NCBI GenBank assembly: GCA_946415315.1 | Contig: CAMKRZ010000014.1 | Location: 1 to 64,000 of the forward strand | Direction of reading: 5' to 3' | Origin: an uncultured Lachnoclostridium sp. | GTDB lineage: Bacteria > Bacillota > Clostridia > Lachnospirales > Lachnospiraceae | DNA: 64,000 nucleotides | Part shown: one piece after another, positions 52,591-62,400 of the stretch | Position numbering within the stretch: the first letter of the stretch is position 1 | Layout of the letters: each line of letters begins with the position of its first letter | Notes under the pieces: model-generated | What the model saw: the letters and a program-made list of their open reading frames with translations, nothing else | Database searches by the model: none | Told to the model about the DNA's origin: nothing | Position numbers and translations under genes: made by a program

Positions 52591-53988
52591 ATGCGTAAAA
52601 GAGTATTTGCATTGATCATGACGCTTGTTATGATAATTGCTATGACCTCGGTTGCAATGGCGGATACTACGCTTGACGAAAACGGTGAGCAGGGTGCATT
52701 TGAAGAGCCTGACACGCCGATCAGCCAGGCGACAAAGACCGTTGTTCTGAGCAAGTGTCTTGTCGGCTACAATGCCGATGGATCGACAGTGAAAGCTCCG
52801 GACATTAAGTACACGTACAAGATCGAGGCGGCAACGGTGACGGACCTTTCCGTAACAGATGCCACCGGCAAACACGATCCTGCACACTCGGTTACGGCTC
52901 CTGTCAAGGCGGGCGTCGGCACACCGAGCATCACGGCATCGATTTCCTGGTCACCTGCTGATAACCTGTTAACAGATACTTTGGCCAACAAGGGTGCTGT
53001 GAACAAGAAAGACATATCGATCGACTTCAGCAGTGTTGTTTTCACCGGTGCAGGCGTTTACCGCTACAAGGTAACGGAGGGTTTGGCTGAAGGTTATACG
53101 TATGCTACTTCCGGTGTTACCAAGGATGCGAAAGAAACTCAGATCCGTTACGTCGATGTGTACGTCAGACCTGCAACGACCGGTTACACGAACGGCAATA
53201 CGGCAGGGGAGTGGGATGTCTACGGCTTTACCTGCTTTATCAACAATGAATCTATCACGGATGGCAATAAGACTTCGGTAGCTGTTAAGACGACCGGTTT
53301 TGTCGGACAGGGCACGGGCACGCGCGCTGTTGTCAATGTAGAGCCCGACAGTTACTACACGTACAATCTTTCGGTTTCCAAGACTGTTGCAAATGACGCT
53401 TACGGCGCACAGCGCAGTGATTTCCCGTTCACGGTGATCTTCAAGAACACCGCGATCACGACGCAGGTTGATATCATTGGTTCCTCTAATGATTCGAGCA
53501 AGGTTACAGGTTTTGTCGATCCTGATAAACAGGCATTTAACACAACCTCAAAGACAATCTCCGGCATTGTTACCCTGAAGAGCGGCGGCACCGTTACGTA
53601 TGTCGGTATCCCTTGCGGTACGGATGCGGAAGTGTATGAGACCAACGATGAAACCGGCGTTACGTACACTGTAACAACGAAGTTGAACTCGGCAAAACTG
53701 ACCGACGATGCCGGTGTGATCTCCGGCAGTACGCCTGATGCCGCAGTTGCACAGGCGAATCCGAAGAATGCTTATGAGTCGACGAAGGTTACGGCTGATA
53801 CGACAGCGGATACGTACGAGACGGCGACATACAATATCGATGTGACCAACACGCTTGAGATCATCTCGCCTACAGGTGTGATCCTTCGCTATGCTCCTTA
53901 TATGCTGATCCTGATCGGCGGTGCCCTCCTGCTGCTGTTCGGCTGGAAACTTCTCCGCCGTACGAGAAAAGAAGAGGAAGCTGCCTGA
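52591..53988 (+). CDS. Pilin-like surface protein (Spy0128/FctA-type domains)
   Basis: A 465-residue exported protein: signal peptide 1-24 (ending SVAMA), then two beta-sandwich modules with the pattern of the streptococcal pilin isopeptide-linker domain (SKCLVGYNADGSTVKAPDIK, VYRYKVTEGLAEGYTY; and SVSKTVANDAYGAQRSDFPF, YTVTTKLNSAKL). The end is a sorting-type signal: ISPTGV, a 17-residue membrane helix (LRYAPYMLILIGGALLLLFG) and a basic tail (KLLRRTRKEEE). The sortase two genes downstream would use SPTG or similar as its target. Base usage is more AT-balanced than in the neighbouring metabolic genes. Confidence 0.85.
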   Translation: MRKRVFALIMTLVMIIAMTSVAMADTTLDENGEQGAFEEPDTPISQATKTVVLSKCLVGYNADGSTVKAPDIKYTYKIEAATVTDLSVTDATGKHDPAHSVTAPVKAGVGTPSITASISWSPADNLLTDTLANKGAVNKKDISIDFSSVVFTGAGVYRYKVTEGLAEGYTYATSGVTKDAKETQIRYVDVYVRPATTGYTNGNTAGEWDVYGFTCFINNESITDGNKTSVAVKTTGFVGQGTGTRAVVNVEPDSYYTYNLSVSKTVANDAYGAQRSDFPFTVIFKNTAITTQVDIIGSSNDSSKVTGFVDPDKQAFNTTSKTISGIVTLKSGGTVTYVGIPCGTDAEVYETNDETGVTYTVTTKLNSAKLTDDAGVISGSTPDAAVAQANPKNAYESTKVTADTTADTYETATYNIDVTNTLEIISPTGVILRYAPYMLILIGGALLLLFGWKLLRRTRKEEEAA

Positions 53989-54035
53989 TCGATTACCATG
54001 AAAAATTACCCTAACGCGTAGTCGGGGTAAATGAT

Positions 54036-54080
54036 AAAGATCCGTCGGCTTCCTTGCGTACAGCTGGCGGATCTTTTCAC
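54036..54080 (+). terminator. Hairpin between the pilin and the SipA-like gene
   Basis: AAAGATCCG / CGGATCTTT stem with a 23-base interior and TTTTCAC after it. As the following genes have no obvious own promoter, it may be a partial terminator that lets the pilin be made in excess. Confidence 0.65.
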
Positions 54081-54103
54081 TTTTGAGACGTGGGGAGAGT
54101 GTG

Positions 54104-54808
54104 ATGACTGACGTGAACAGACAGAGAGAAGATTTGACGGAGGACGATTCCGAACTGCAGGAACTGCTGGAAGACGATACCGTGGTAAATGAGTGGTCGG
54201 AAGACGACCCCGGGGATGAAGAGATCCCGGAGGAGGACGAGCCGTTCGAAATGCCCGAGGACAACTCGGAACAGCTGGTGAAAGAAATCACCAAGGCGGA
54301 GAAGGGCATGAAAAATGCCCAGTGGTTCCTGGTCTACCTCGTAGTTTTCCTGCTCGTTGCCTGGATCCTGTTCTTCAAGATCATCGGCATCACGCATATG
54401 CCGAGCGAGGACATGGAGCCGCGGGTGGATGCCGGCGATCTGCTGGTGTTCTTCCGGCTGGATAAGGATGCTCAGTTCCGCGATATCGTGGTGTTTGAGA
54501 AGGATGTTGACGGGAGCGGGACGAAAACCATGATGGTCGGCCGTGTGATGGCTGCCCCGGGAGATACCGTAGAGATCAATAACGACCGGCTGGTCGTGAA
54601 CGGAAACGTGATCGTGGAGACGTCGAATTATGTTCTCACGAGCAAGCGCGGAGATCGCGTTTCATATCCGCTGACACTGGCGGAGGGAGAGTATTTCATT
54701 CTGTCGGACAATCGCGAGAACGGTGTGGACAGCCGGTACTTCGGACCGGTGACGAAGGATGAGATCCTGGGAACCGTGATCACGCTGATACGCAGAAACA
54801 AGTTATAA
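54104..54808 (+). CDS. Signal peptidase I-like protein without Ser/Lys dyad (SipA-like)
   Basis: A 234-residue homologue of type I signal peptidase from ATG 54104 (GGGGAGAG upstream). After a strongly acidic cytosolic part (1-65) and one membrane helix (74-95), the S26 fold follows. The box with the catalytic Ser reads PSEDMEP, so the residue before Met is Asp103, and the Lys box reads VGRVMAAPGD, so Lys is Gly146. SDNRENGVDSRYFG is intact. The same Asp and Gly replacements are described for SipA of the Streptococcus pyogenes pilus locus, an inactive pilus-assembly chaperone. The same job is likely here. Confidence 0.88.
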   Translation: MTDVNRQREDLTEDDSELQELLEDDTVVNEWSEDDPGDEEIPEEDEPFEMPEDNSEQLVKEITKAEKGMKNAQWFLVYLVVFLLVAWILFFKIIGITHMPSEDMEPRVDAGDLLVFFRLDKDAQFRDIVVFEKDVDGSGTKTMMVGRVMAAPGDTVEINNDRLVVNGNVIVETSNYVLTSKRGDRVSYPLTLAEGEYFILSDNRENGVDSRYFGPVTKDEILGTVITLIRRNKL

Positions 54809-54860
54809 TAACAGTCAGTGGTAGTATAAAGATGGAAAATGATTGAGAAAGGAGAGTCGG

Positions 54861-56468
54861 ATGCTGTTAGTTAAGTTGAAAGGGCTGGTCAATCTGCTGA
54901 GCGCGGCGGGTATCCGTCTCCTTGTTGCCACTTCGGCCCTGATGGGAACGACGATGGTGGCATATAGCGGGTATTCCCTGTATGAGCAGGTTTACACACA
55001 AAATCGTGCGTTTGAGTCGGGAATCCAGAGCTTTGAGAGTGATTCGCAGATTCGGGAGAATCAGGATTCGCTGGCAGAGTCCCGCGAGGACTACCGTGCG
55101 TGGCTTCGCGTCAGGGATACGCATATCGACTATCCGGTCATGCAGGGAAGAGATGACCTGTACTATGCAAACCATGATGTTGACGGCAAGAGCAGCCTGA
55201 CCGGCGCGATCTATCTGTCGGCCGGCAATGTCGCGGATCTGAGTGACAACTACCTTGTGATCTTCGGTCATCACATGGACAACGGAGCCATGTTCGGAGA
55301 TCTCGACCGCTTCCTGGATCCGGATTTCTTCGAGGAACATCAGGAAGGTTTGTTTGTCTATCCCGGGGTGTCATATGACATTCATTTCTTTGCGGCGATG
55401 GAGACGGATGCGTATGATGATAACGTTTATCTTGCCGGTAACCGTGATCTGAAGCAGCTGATCTCATACATCAGCGAGCATGCGAGTGTTCAGAAGCCTC
55501 TGGTTGCGAAGGATGCCGAGAAGATCATCGCGTTGTCCACTTGTGCGGACGCGAAGACTAACGGTCGACTTCTTGTCTTCGGAGTGTTGACTCCGACAGA
55601 GGAAGAACCGGAGCCTTCTACAACTGTAGTACCTACTGTAACGGACGAGCCTACCCCTTCGGTGGAGCCGACGATCACGGATGAGCCTACCCCTTCGGTG
55701 GAGCCGACGATCACGGACGAGCCTACCCCTTCGGTGGAGCCGACGATCACAGAGGAGCCGACGCCTACCGAGGCGGTTATCACAGGCGAGCCTGTTCCTA
55801 CCGTAACGCCGACAGTCACGGGAGCACCTTCCGATGTGACTCCTGTACCGACGATCACGAAGAAACCGGGTGGTCCGGATGCGCCGAAGACCGGTGAGCA
55901 TGTGTCCGGTCTGAACCGCTTCTTTGATCGTTTCATGCCTGGTGGCAGTTCGTATGGATTTAACGCGTGGGCACTGGTCAATCTGGTATGCCTGCTTGTT
56001 ACGATGTACATTCTACTTCCGTTCAATCGTCTACGCGAGAAATTCGGGCGCATTGACAAGATGCGCAAGGTGAATCGTGTCAAAGTGGCGCTGTGGTACG
56101 GCGAAGGCCTTAACACGACGCAGCTTGCCGAGCGTGAAGAGATTATGCGGCTTGCGTGTGCCGCGACCGGAAAAGAGGCCGACGAGGTCTCCAAGCGTGA
56201 ATTTGAGGAAGCAGTTGAAAAGCGTTACTACCATGTGGGAAGCTTCGCACGTCGGTTTACGCTCGGTATCGTTGTCGAGGCAGCGGTCACTGCGGCAGCA
56301 TTTATCGCATTCATCAATACGGAAAATATGCGTCTGCCGATGATCCTGATCGACAAGTGGACGCCGATGATGCTATTGTTGATGGTTACGTGCTGGGTCG
56401 CTGATATCGTTCTGACCCGGTATCGCGATAAAGAGGCTGAAAAGGCGGAGAAGAACACCGCCCGGTGA
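54861..56468 (+). CDS. Class B sortase with repeat linker and C-terminal membrane module
   Basis: A 535-residue protein from ATG 54861 (AAAGGAG). Residues 1-245: one membrane helix and a class B sortase with His137 (IFGHHMDNGAMFGDL), Cys228 (LSTCAD) and Arg236 (TNGRLLVFG). Residues 246-345: a Thr/Pro/Glu spacer containing three 12-residue repeats (TDEPTPSVEPTI). Then DAPKTGEHVSG, a membrane helix (WALVNLVCLLVTMYILLPF), a charged cytosolic part and two more helices. The catalytic domain is thus tied by a wall-spanning linker to an extra membrane module, unlike usual 230-residue sortases. Confidence 0.9.
   Translation: MLLVKLKGLVNLLSAAGIRLLVATSALMGTTMVAYSGYSLYEQVYTQNRAFESGIQSFESDSQIRENQDSLAESREDYRAWLRVRDTHIDYPVMQGRDDLYYANHDVDGKSSLTGAIYLSAGNVADLSDNYLVIFGHHMDNGAMFGDLDRFLDPDFFEEHQEGLFVYPGVSYDIHFFAAMETDAYDDNVYLAGNRDLKQLISYISEHASVQKPLVAKDAEKIIALSTCADAKTNGRLLVFGVLTPTEEEPEPSTTVVPTVTDEPTPSVEPTITDEPTPSVEPTITDEPTPSVEPTITEEPTPTEAVITGEPVPTVTPTVTGAPSDVTPVPTITKKPGGPDAPKTGEHVSGLNRFFDRFMPGGSSYGFNAWALVNLVCLLVTMYILLPFNRLREKFGRIDKMRKVNRVKVALWYGEGLNTTQLAEREEIMRLACAATGKEADEVSKREFEEAVEKRYYHVGSFARRFTLGIVVEAAVTAAAFIAFINTENMRLPMILIDKWTPMMLLLMVTCWVADIVLTRYRDKEAEKAEKNTAR
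55641..55748 (+). repeat. Three tandem 36-bp repeats in the sortase linker
   Basis: Units start at 55641, 55677 and 55713 (ACGGAYGAGCCTACCCCTTC..), nearly identical in DNA, each encoding TDEPTPSVEPTI. Copy number may vary between strains by slippage. Confidence 0.9.
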
Positions 56469-56488
56469 AGCCGGAGGAAATGAGAAGT

Positions 56489-59400
56489 ATGAAGAGACGT
56501 ATCTTGTCATTGCTGATGATCTTATGCCTGGTTCTGAGTGTTGTGGGACAGAGTTCCTTTGCAATCGCGAAGGGAGAGATTGTCGCACGCTCTTTTGCGT
56601 TGTCGGAAAATGATCCGGACACCGGATCGGAACCCACGGAAACGATCGTTGCAGGGGATGATAAAACTTACGAAGTGCAGGTGAAGTACGGGAAGGATTC
56701 GGGAATCCCGATGAGCGATACCGCTCTTGCCGTGAAGGAAATCTTGCCGGATGACAAGAAATACGAGGAATACATCGAGGAGTCGGCAGCCAGACTTAAG
56801 AAGAGCGCGAAAGAGCTGCAGTTCTCACGCGTGTTTGATATCCGGATCACGGATGCGAAGAAGACCGATATCGTCTACGAGCCCGCAGGGAACGTCAAAG
56901 TCACCATTCGGTTGTTCGGTGAGAAACTGGATGAGTACGACAACGTCGACGTGCTTCATTTTAAGGATACGGGGAGAAAGAGCGGCTTGACGGTCGAGAA
57001 CGTGAAGTCGGTCGCCGAGGGGGAGACGCTGGAGTTTACTACGGATGGCTTTTCCGTGTATGTTGTAGTCGGTCATGAGAACGGAACAGTCAACACGCCG
57101 CGCGTAAAGTTCCATTTTATCGCTCCGGAGGCGAGCGAGGAATTTACGGGGGATACGTATTACTATGCGGGAACTCCCTACAGCTTCACAAACGTGCACA
57201 GCGATGTACAGACATCGCAGATTTTAACTGACGGCGAGTCGCTGGAGTTCATCGCCGATCCGGCCAACCAGTGGACAAAGTATTTCTACGGATGGTACGT
57301 GGTCACTCCTTATGTGGTGAGCGGAACGACCGACGAGTACGGGGTAGGAACAGCTGACGGCGCGCTGTATTACACGTGGCCGGCCGCGCCGGAGAAGATT
57401 ACGTTCGAGTCCCCGATCACCATCGAGGAGAGCGATATTCAAATCGGAGACACGGTACATTGGAGCCTGAACGGAGTGTCCGGCGAAGGCACCGTGGACG
57501 CCGATGGTAACGTTCACGTATTCCTTGCCCCGGTCTTTGAGAACTATAACTTTGTCGACTTCCTTCTCTACCCGAGAGACGCAGTAGGCGAGGGAAGCGC
57601 GAGCAACCTTATGACACGCAAGCTTGTCGCTCTCGGCTCTTCGCAGCAGGTGGACGTCAAGATCAGCGATATCCGGTCCACCAGCACGGATCCCGTGCAC
57701 CTGGTATTCACAGGGTGGGAGTACAATGCGGGAACGGCGGACAATCCGAACTGGATTCAGTGCCAGACGGTGGACTACACCGGCGCCGAGATGAAAGATC
57801 CCGGCAAGGACGGTGTTTATCTGGATGTTACGGCGGATGATACGACAAGCATCGTGCTGTATCCGATCTTTATCCAGGCCCGCTGGGTGGATTACTCCTC
57901 CGGCGTAAGCGGCGGCGGTGCGAGTTATGTCGCATCCAGCTTTCGTGAATCCTGGGGTACACCGGGCAATCCTCCGGCAGGAATGGTCGCGGACGACGAG
58001 AAAAATGTATTCCGCACCATGGAGACGTCCGTCCGCACAGGATACGGTTTTGAGGGATGGTATGCATTTGCCGTGACGGACCCGAGGACCGGTGATATCA
58101 CGAACCTTTCGGAACCTGCGGACGTAACGTTCAGCTATATCGATTACAACGACAATATGGCGGTCAAGACGGTCACGATCAACACGACCGCGATCAAGAT
58201 CACCAATGCGGACGGAAGCATCGCATACAGCGGAACGTGTACGCTTACCGGTGACAACAACGGCGGTGCAACGCTCGGCGGAGGAACGACGGCGCTGTTC
58301 GGTACCGTCGACGGGGCACTGCGCCTGTACAACGGGATCGACCGGTTGAAACTCTATGCAAACTGGACGCCGGATGCATCTCACGTTACGGTTGTTTACT
58401 GGACGGAAAATGAGCAGGACAAAAACTATGTTGCGCCTGCCCCCGGCCACGAGAAAGATGATTACAGCATCAGTGCCGTTAAGCTTGTCACAACCGCGGA
58501 ACTGAATGCTCAGTCCGGCGTGATCGGTGCAACATTCAACTCCGGAAGCACGCTGACGCTGGAACAGTTGAAAATGTTTACGGACGACGGTAATCCTATC
58601 CTTGAAAGGGAGTTTCTCGACGATGTCGGCGCTGTTGACGCGGGTCAGGAGAAATTTTACGATCGGAATGAGACGCTGTCGGATTCTTCCGTGGTCATCA
58701 ACGGTGACGGAAGTACGACGATCAACGTTTACTTTGAACGTAAGACATTTAAACTTGTATTCCATATCGGACGCGACGGTTACGTGAAGCAGAACGGACA
58801 GCAGAGACCGGAATTCATGGACCCCAGTAAGCATCCGGAGTATGCGGATTGGGACGGCAACTGGATCCAGTTCATGTTCAATGACAATAAAGTGACTTCC
58901 GCTCCGCCCGGCGGCCTGGGATATTTAGCGGGACCGACCGCATCCTCTTACCGCGCCTCGTTCACGATGACGTATATGCCGGACGATGATCCGGATCACA
59001 ATCAGGTCTATTCGTCGGATTATGTGACCGATGCGGCTAAAGTTTTGGGCGATTATGTTCCGTCCGATGGCGAGGATGTGTATGTCATCACAGCCAAGTA
59101 CGGAGCTTATATCGGAGACCGCTGGCCGACCCCGGTCAATCCGAAATTCGTTTTTACCAATAACAGCACAAAGAGCATGTACATCTGGGCAGCTTATTAC
59201 GGCAGTTATTACTGCGGGCTTTCCCATGCGAGAACCGACAACGATAGCAACAACGGAAGCAACCCGGATATCAACGGCATCTACGAATACATGTCTGCCG
59301 AACTGTGTTCCAGCAGAGACGGAAGCCGGATCATCAATGAGAATCAGGTACATCATCTGGTAGCATTTTACGGTCCCACGAACAATTCGGGGAAGACAAA

Positions 59401-62400
59401 ACACTATCACAGTTACTATGAGGCGATTCCGGGAACCTATCCGGACGGAACGGTCATTGTCGACGGCTCGGATTTCTCCGGCATGGGACAGACGACCTGG
59501 AGCACGAAAAACGGTGATTGGAGCGCGGTAAACGGTCATTCGTTTTACAAAGTTGAGGATGCGGACGTAATCTCAAACCAGGATCCGGTATATCAGCTCG
59601 GTACGGACCGGGATGGCTATGAACTGGTATACAGCTGCTGGCAAACACCGCAGACCAATGACCACCACATCTACTTCTTCTATCGCCAGAAACAATACAC
59701 GCTGACATTTAGCTTCGGGGATACGACAAAGCAGGATACGTACAGCTACACGCAGCCGCTTGCCGAGGCCGACAAATACTCCGACCTGGTGACAATACCG
59801 GAAGGCTATTATTTCAAGGGCTGGTACCCGAATCCGGAAGGCATCGGTGCTCCGTTCGATTTTGCCAACGAAACCATGCCAAACGATAATATCGTGCTGT
59901 ATCCGATCCTGCGGGTTCTTCAATACACCGTGAAGATCGACCCGAACGGCGCGGTGATCGACCGCGCGGTGAACCAGTCGCAATCCACATATTTTACGGC
60001 GGATTACGGTACGACGGTCGGCGAGTATTCCCTGAAACGTGAGTACATCAGACTCACGGAGAAGGAGCTTGATCCCGACAATGCAAACTACTATACCGGC
60101 ACGAAGTATTACTACATCAACACGCAGCGTCTTGAGGTTCCTTCGGAGGGCGAGTGGGGCTTGCCCGCGGAACTCCGCAATGCCGTGTATGTGACGGCGG
60201 AGCAGCTTGACGCTTACTACAACACATACAGTGATACGATTGATGAGATCCTCGCTGATCCCGAACTGGCGGCGTACTGGGAAGGGATTGAGAAGCTTAC
60301 GAAACAGGAGTTTATCGACACCTACACGAGCTATCCGTATCGCCCGGTTCAGGGAAGTGAGCATTACACGTTCATGGGCTGGTTCCAGGTGATCGACGGA
60401 AGCGTGTCCTCCATGCCGTACAACTTCAACGACCCGGTATCCGGACCGCTGGAACTGCGCGCCATGTGGCGCCTCGACGGCGGGTATTATATCCAGTACA
60501 ATCCGTATTTCATCGCGGATGACGGCGAGGGAACCCTGAGCATCATCGTCGGCGAGATCGAACAGTGGACGGATCCCGAGCAGCCGACGCTGCAGCTCTA
60601 TGCGGACCAGTCGATGACCAACATTCTGCACGCGCCTACGAACAGCACGACGGGCTGGATTTTCCGTGGATGGCGCGTGGTGAAAGAGGACGGGACGATC
60701 TCGACGGTCAACGGTGAGGACTATTCGAACTGGGTTCCGATCCAGTTTGACGACGATAACAATCCGGTCTATTACCAGCCGGGTGACAGTTTTAAGGTCG
60801 ATGCCGAACTGGTTTCCGGACAGGGCGGGGCCGGCGCGGTCATCCACATGCAGGCGTACTACGAGAAGGAAAATGCTTCTTACCGCCGTCCGAAGGTCAC
60901 GAATCTGAAACTGGACGCCAACGGCGGATATCTTGCGAAAGCTGACGGCACTGCATTGACAGAGAACACCAATCTTGACTGGGATGAGCCAGGCACCCTT
61001 CTGATGGATGTAGAGGAGTCGCAGATTTCCTTCGGCGATTTCCAGTCGAACGTCGCGATCCATCTCACCCGGTTCGCGAAGCAGCCAAAGTATTTTAAGC
61101 ACGAGAATAACTACTTCCTGCTCGGCTTTGACGATGAGAGCGATGAAAATGATTACATTGCCACGTACCCCGCGGACAGCGTGATCTCCGTTCAGCGAAC
61201 GGACGATGAAACCCTTTACGCGGTGTGGGAACCGATGGTGTATGTCACATTTGTCAATACGACGGATGAACCCATCACTGTTCATCTGAGCGGAACAGGA
61301 ACAACGACCATTAGCACAGTGAACAAGGTGACCGGCGAGTTTGATCGAGAGCATGTAACCGATACGATCGTTGTGCCCGCGAAAACCGCAGATGGCGATG
61401 GGTCTGTGACAGTGGTGCTTCCGGGTGCAGTGCCCGGAACCGACAGCATCACTGCGACTGCGACGAACGATCATGTGGGCAAGAAAATGAGTGTTTCCGG
61501 GCAGTTCCAGACGCAGAATCCGTACGGAACCGGAAGCGATGAGATCGTGTACCTTGGCTCTGTAGAGTACACCGGTATTCTCATGACGGACGAGACCGGC
61601 GTGATCGTCACGTACACCGAGACCCCCGAACGGTTGGTAATCTTCAATGTGAACGGCGGACTGTGGAACGAGACATCGGAAGACTATACTGAGTTGGAAG
61701 AGGGCAGTCGTTACGGGATCAAAGAGGATGTGATCACGAACAATCAGTACAAGCCGGCTGATCCTTCCTGGCCGGAAGATCCAAGCGGGAAAAAGATATT
61801 CCTCGGATGGACGACCAATGCCGATATAGCGGCAGTGACAGACTTCAGCAGCACGGAACCGATGACATTCGGAACCGGAGATAATGCTGTGACTGTTACA
61901 CCTGATGCAGGCGGCATCGTTCTTGATAAGATACGCAGCGATTATCTCTGGGATTTCAGCCAGGAGCCGCCTTACGATGAAGTGTTGTATGCCGTGTGGA
62001 GCGATCCGGTGACGGTGACGTTCAATGTTGCATATTCCGCAAATATGAATGCAAATCCGCTGTTGTTGCATATATGGAACGGACCGGATACGACAAATGA
62101 GCCCGGTGCTTATGTTTTCTATCGCTCCGGGGAGACTGCCCCCTATGTCGCATATACCATGGCAAAGGGAGAGCGGGTGCCAAAGCCGGAGAATCTCTCG
62201 GCAAATTCCGAACATGATTCATGGATGTTTATCAAGTGGCTACTTGAGAACGATTATACCAAGTCGTACAGATGTAACACAAAAGATTTTACAAATGAGT
62301 TTCTTACTACGTATGCGTTTGATTTTTCACAGCGCGTAACGGAAAATACGATACTGACAAGTTCATGGACGACAATTGTTCCTCATGTGTATACATTTAC

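Noticed and set aside
55641-55748. Tandem 36-bp units considered as a CRISPR array.
   Set aside because: Units are contiguous without spacers and encode an in-frame Thr/Pro linker.
59573-62215. An 880-codon open frame on the minus strand inside the adhesin gene (also 57224-58834).
   Set aside because: It mirrors the codon structure of the plus-strand gene, has no ribosome-binding site or recognisable domain, and is rich in Ile/Arg/His as antisense frames of this coding bias are.
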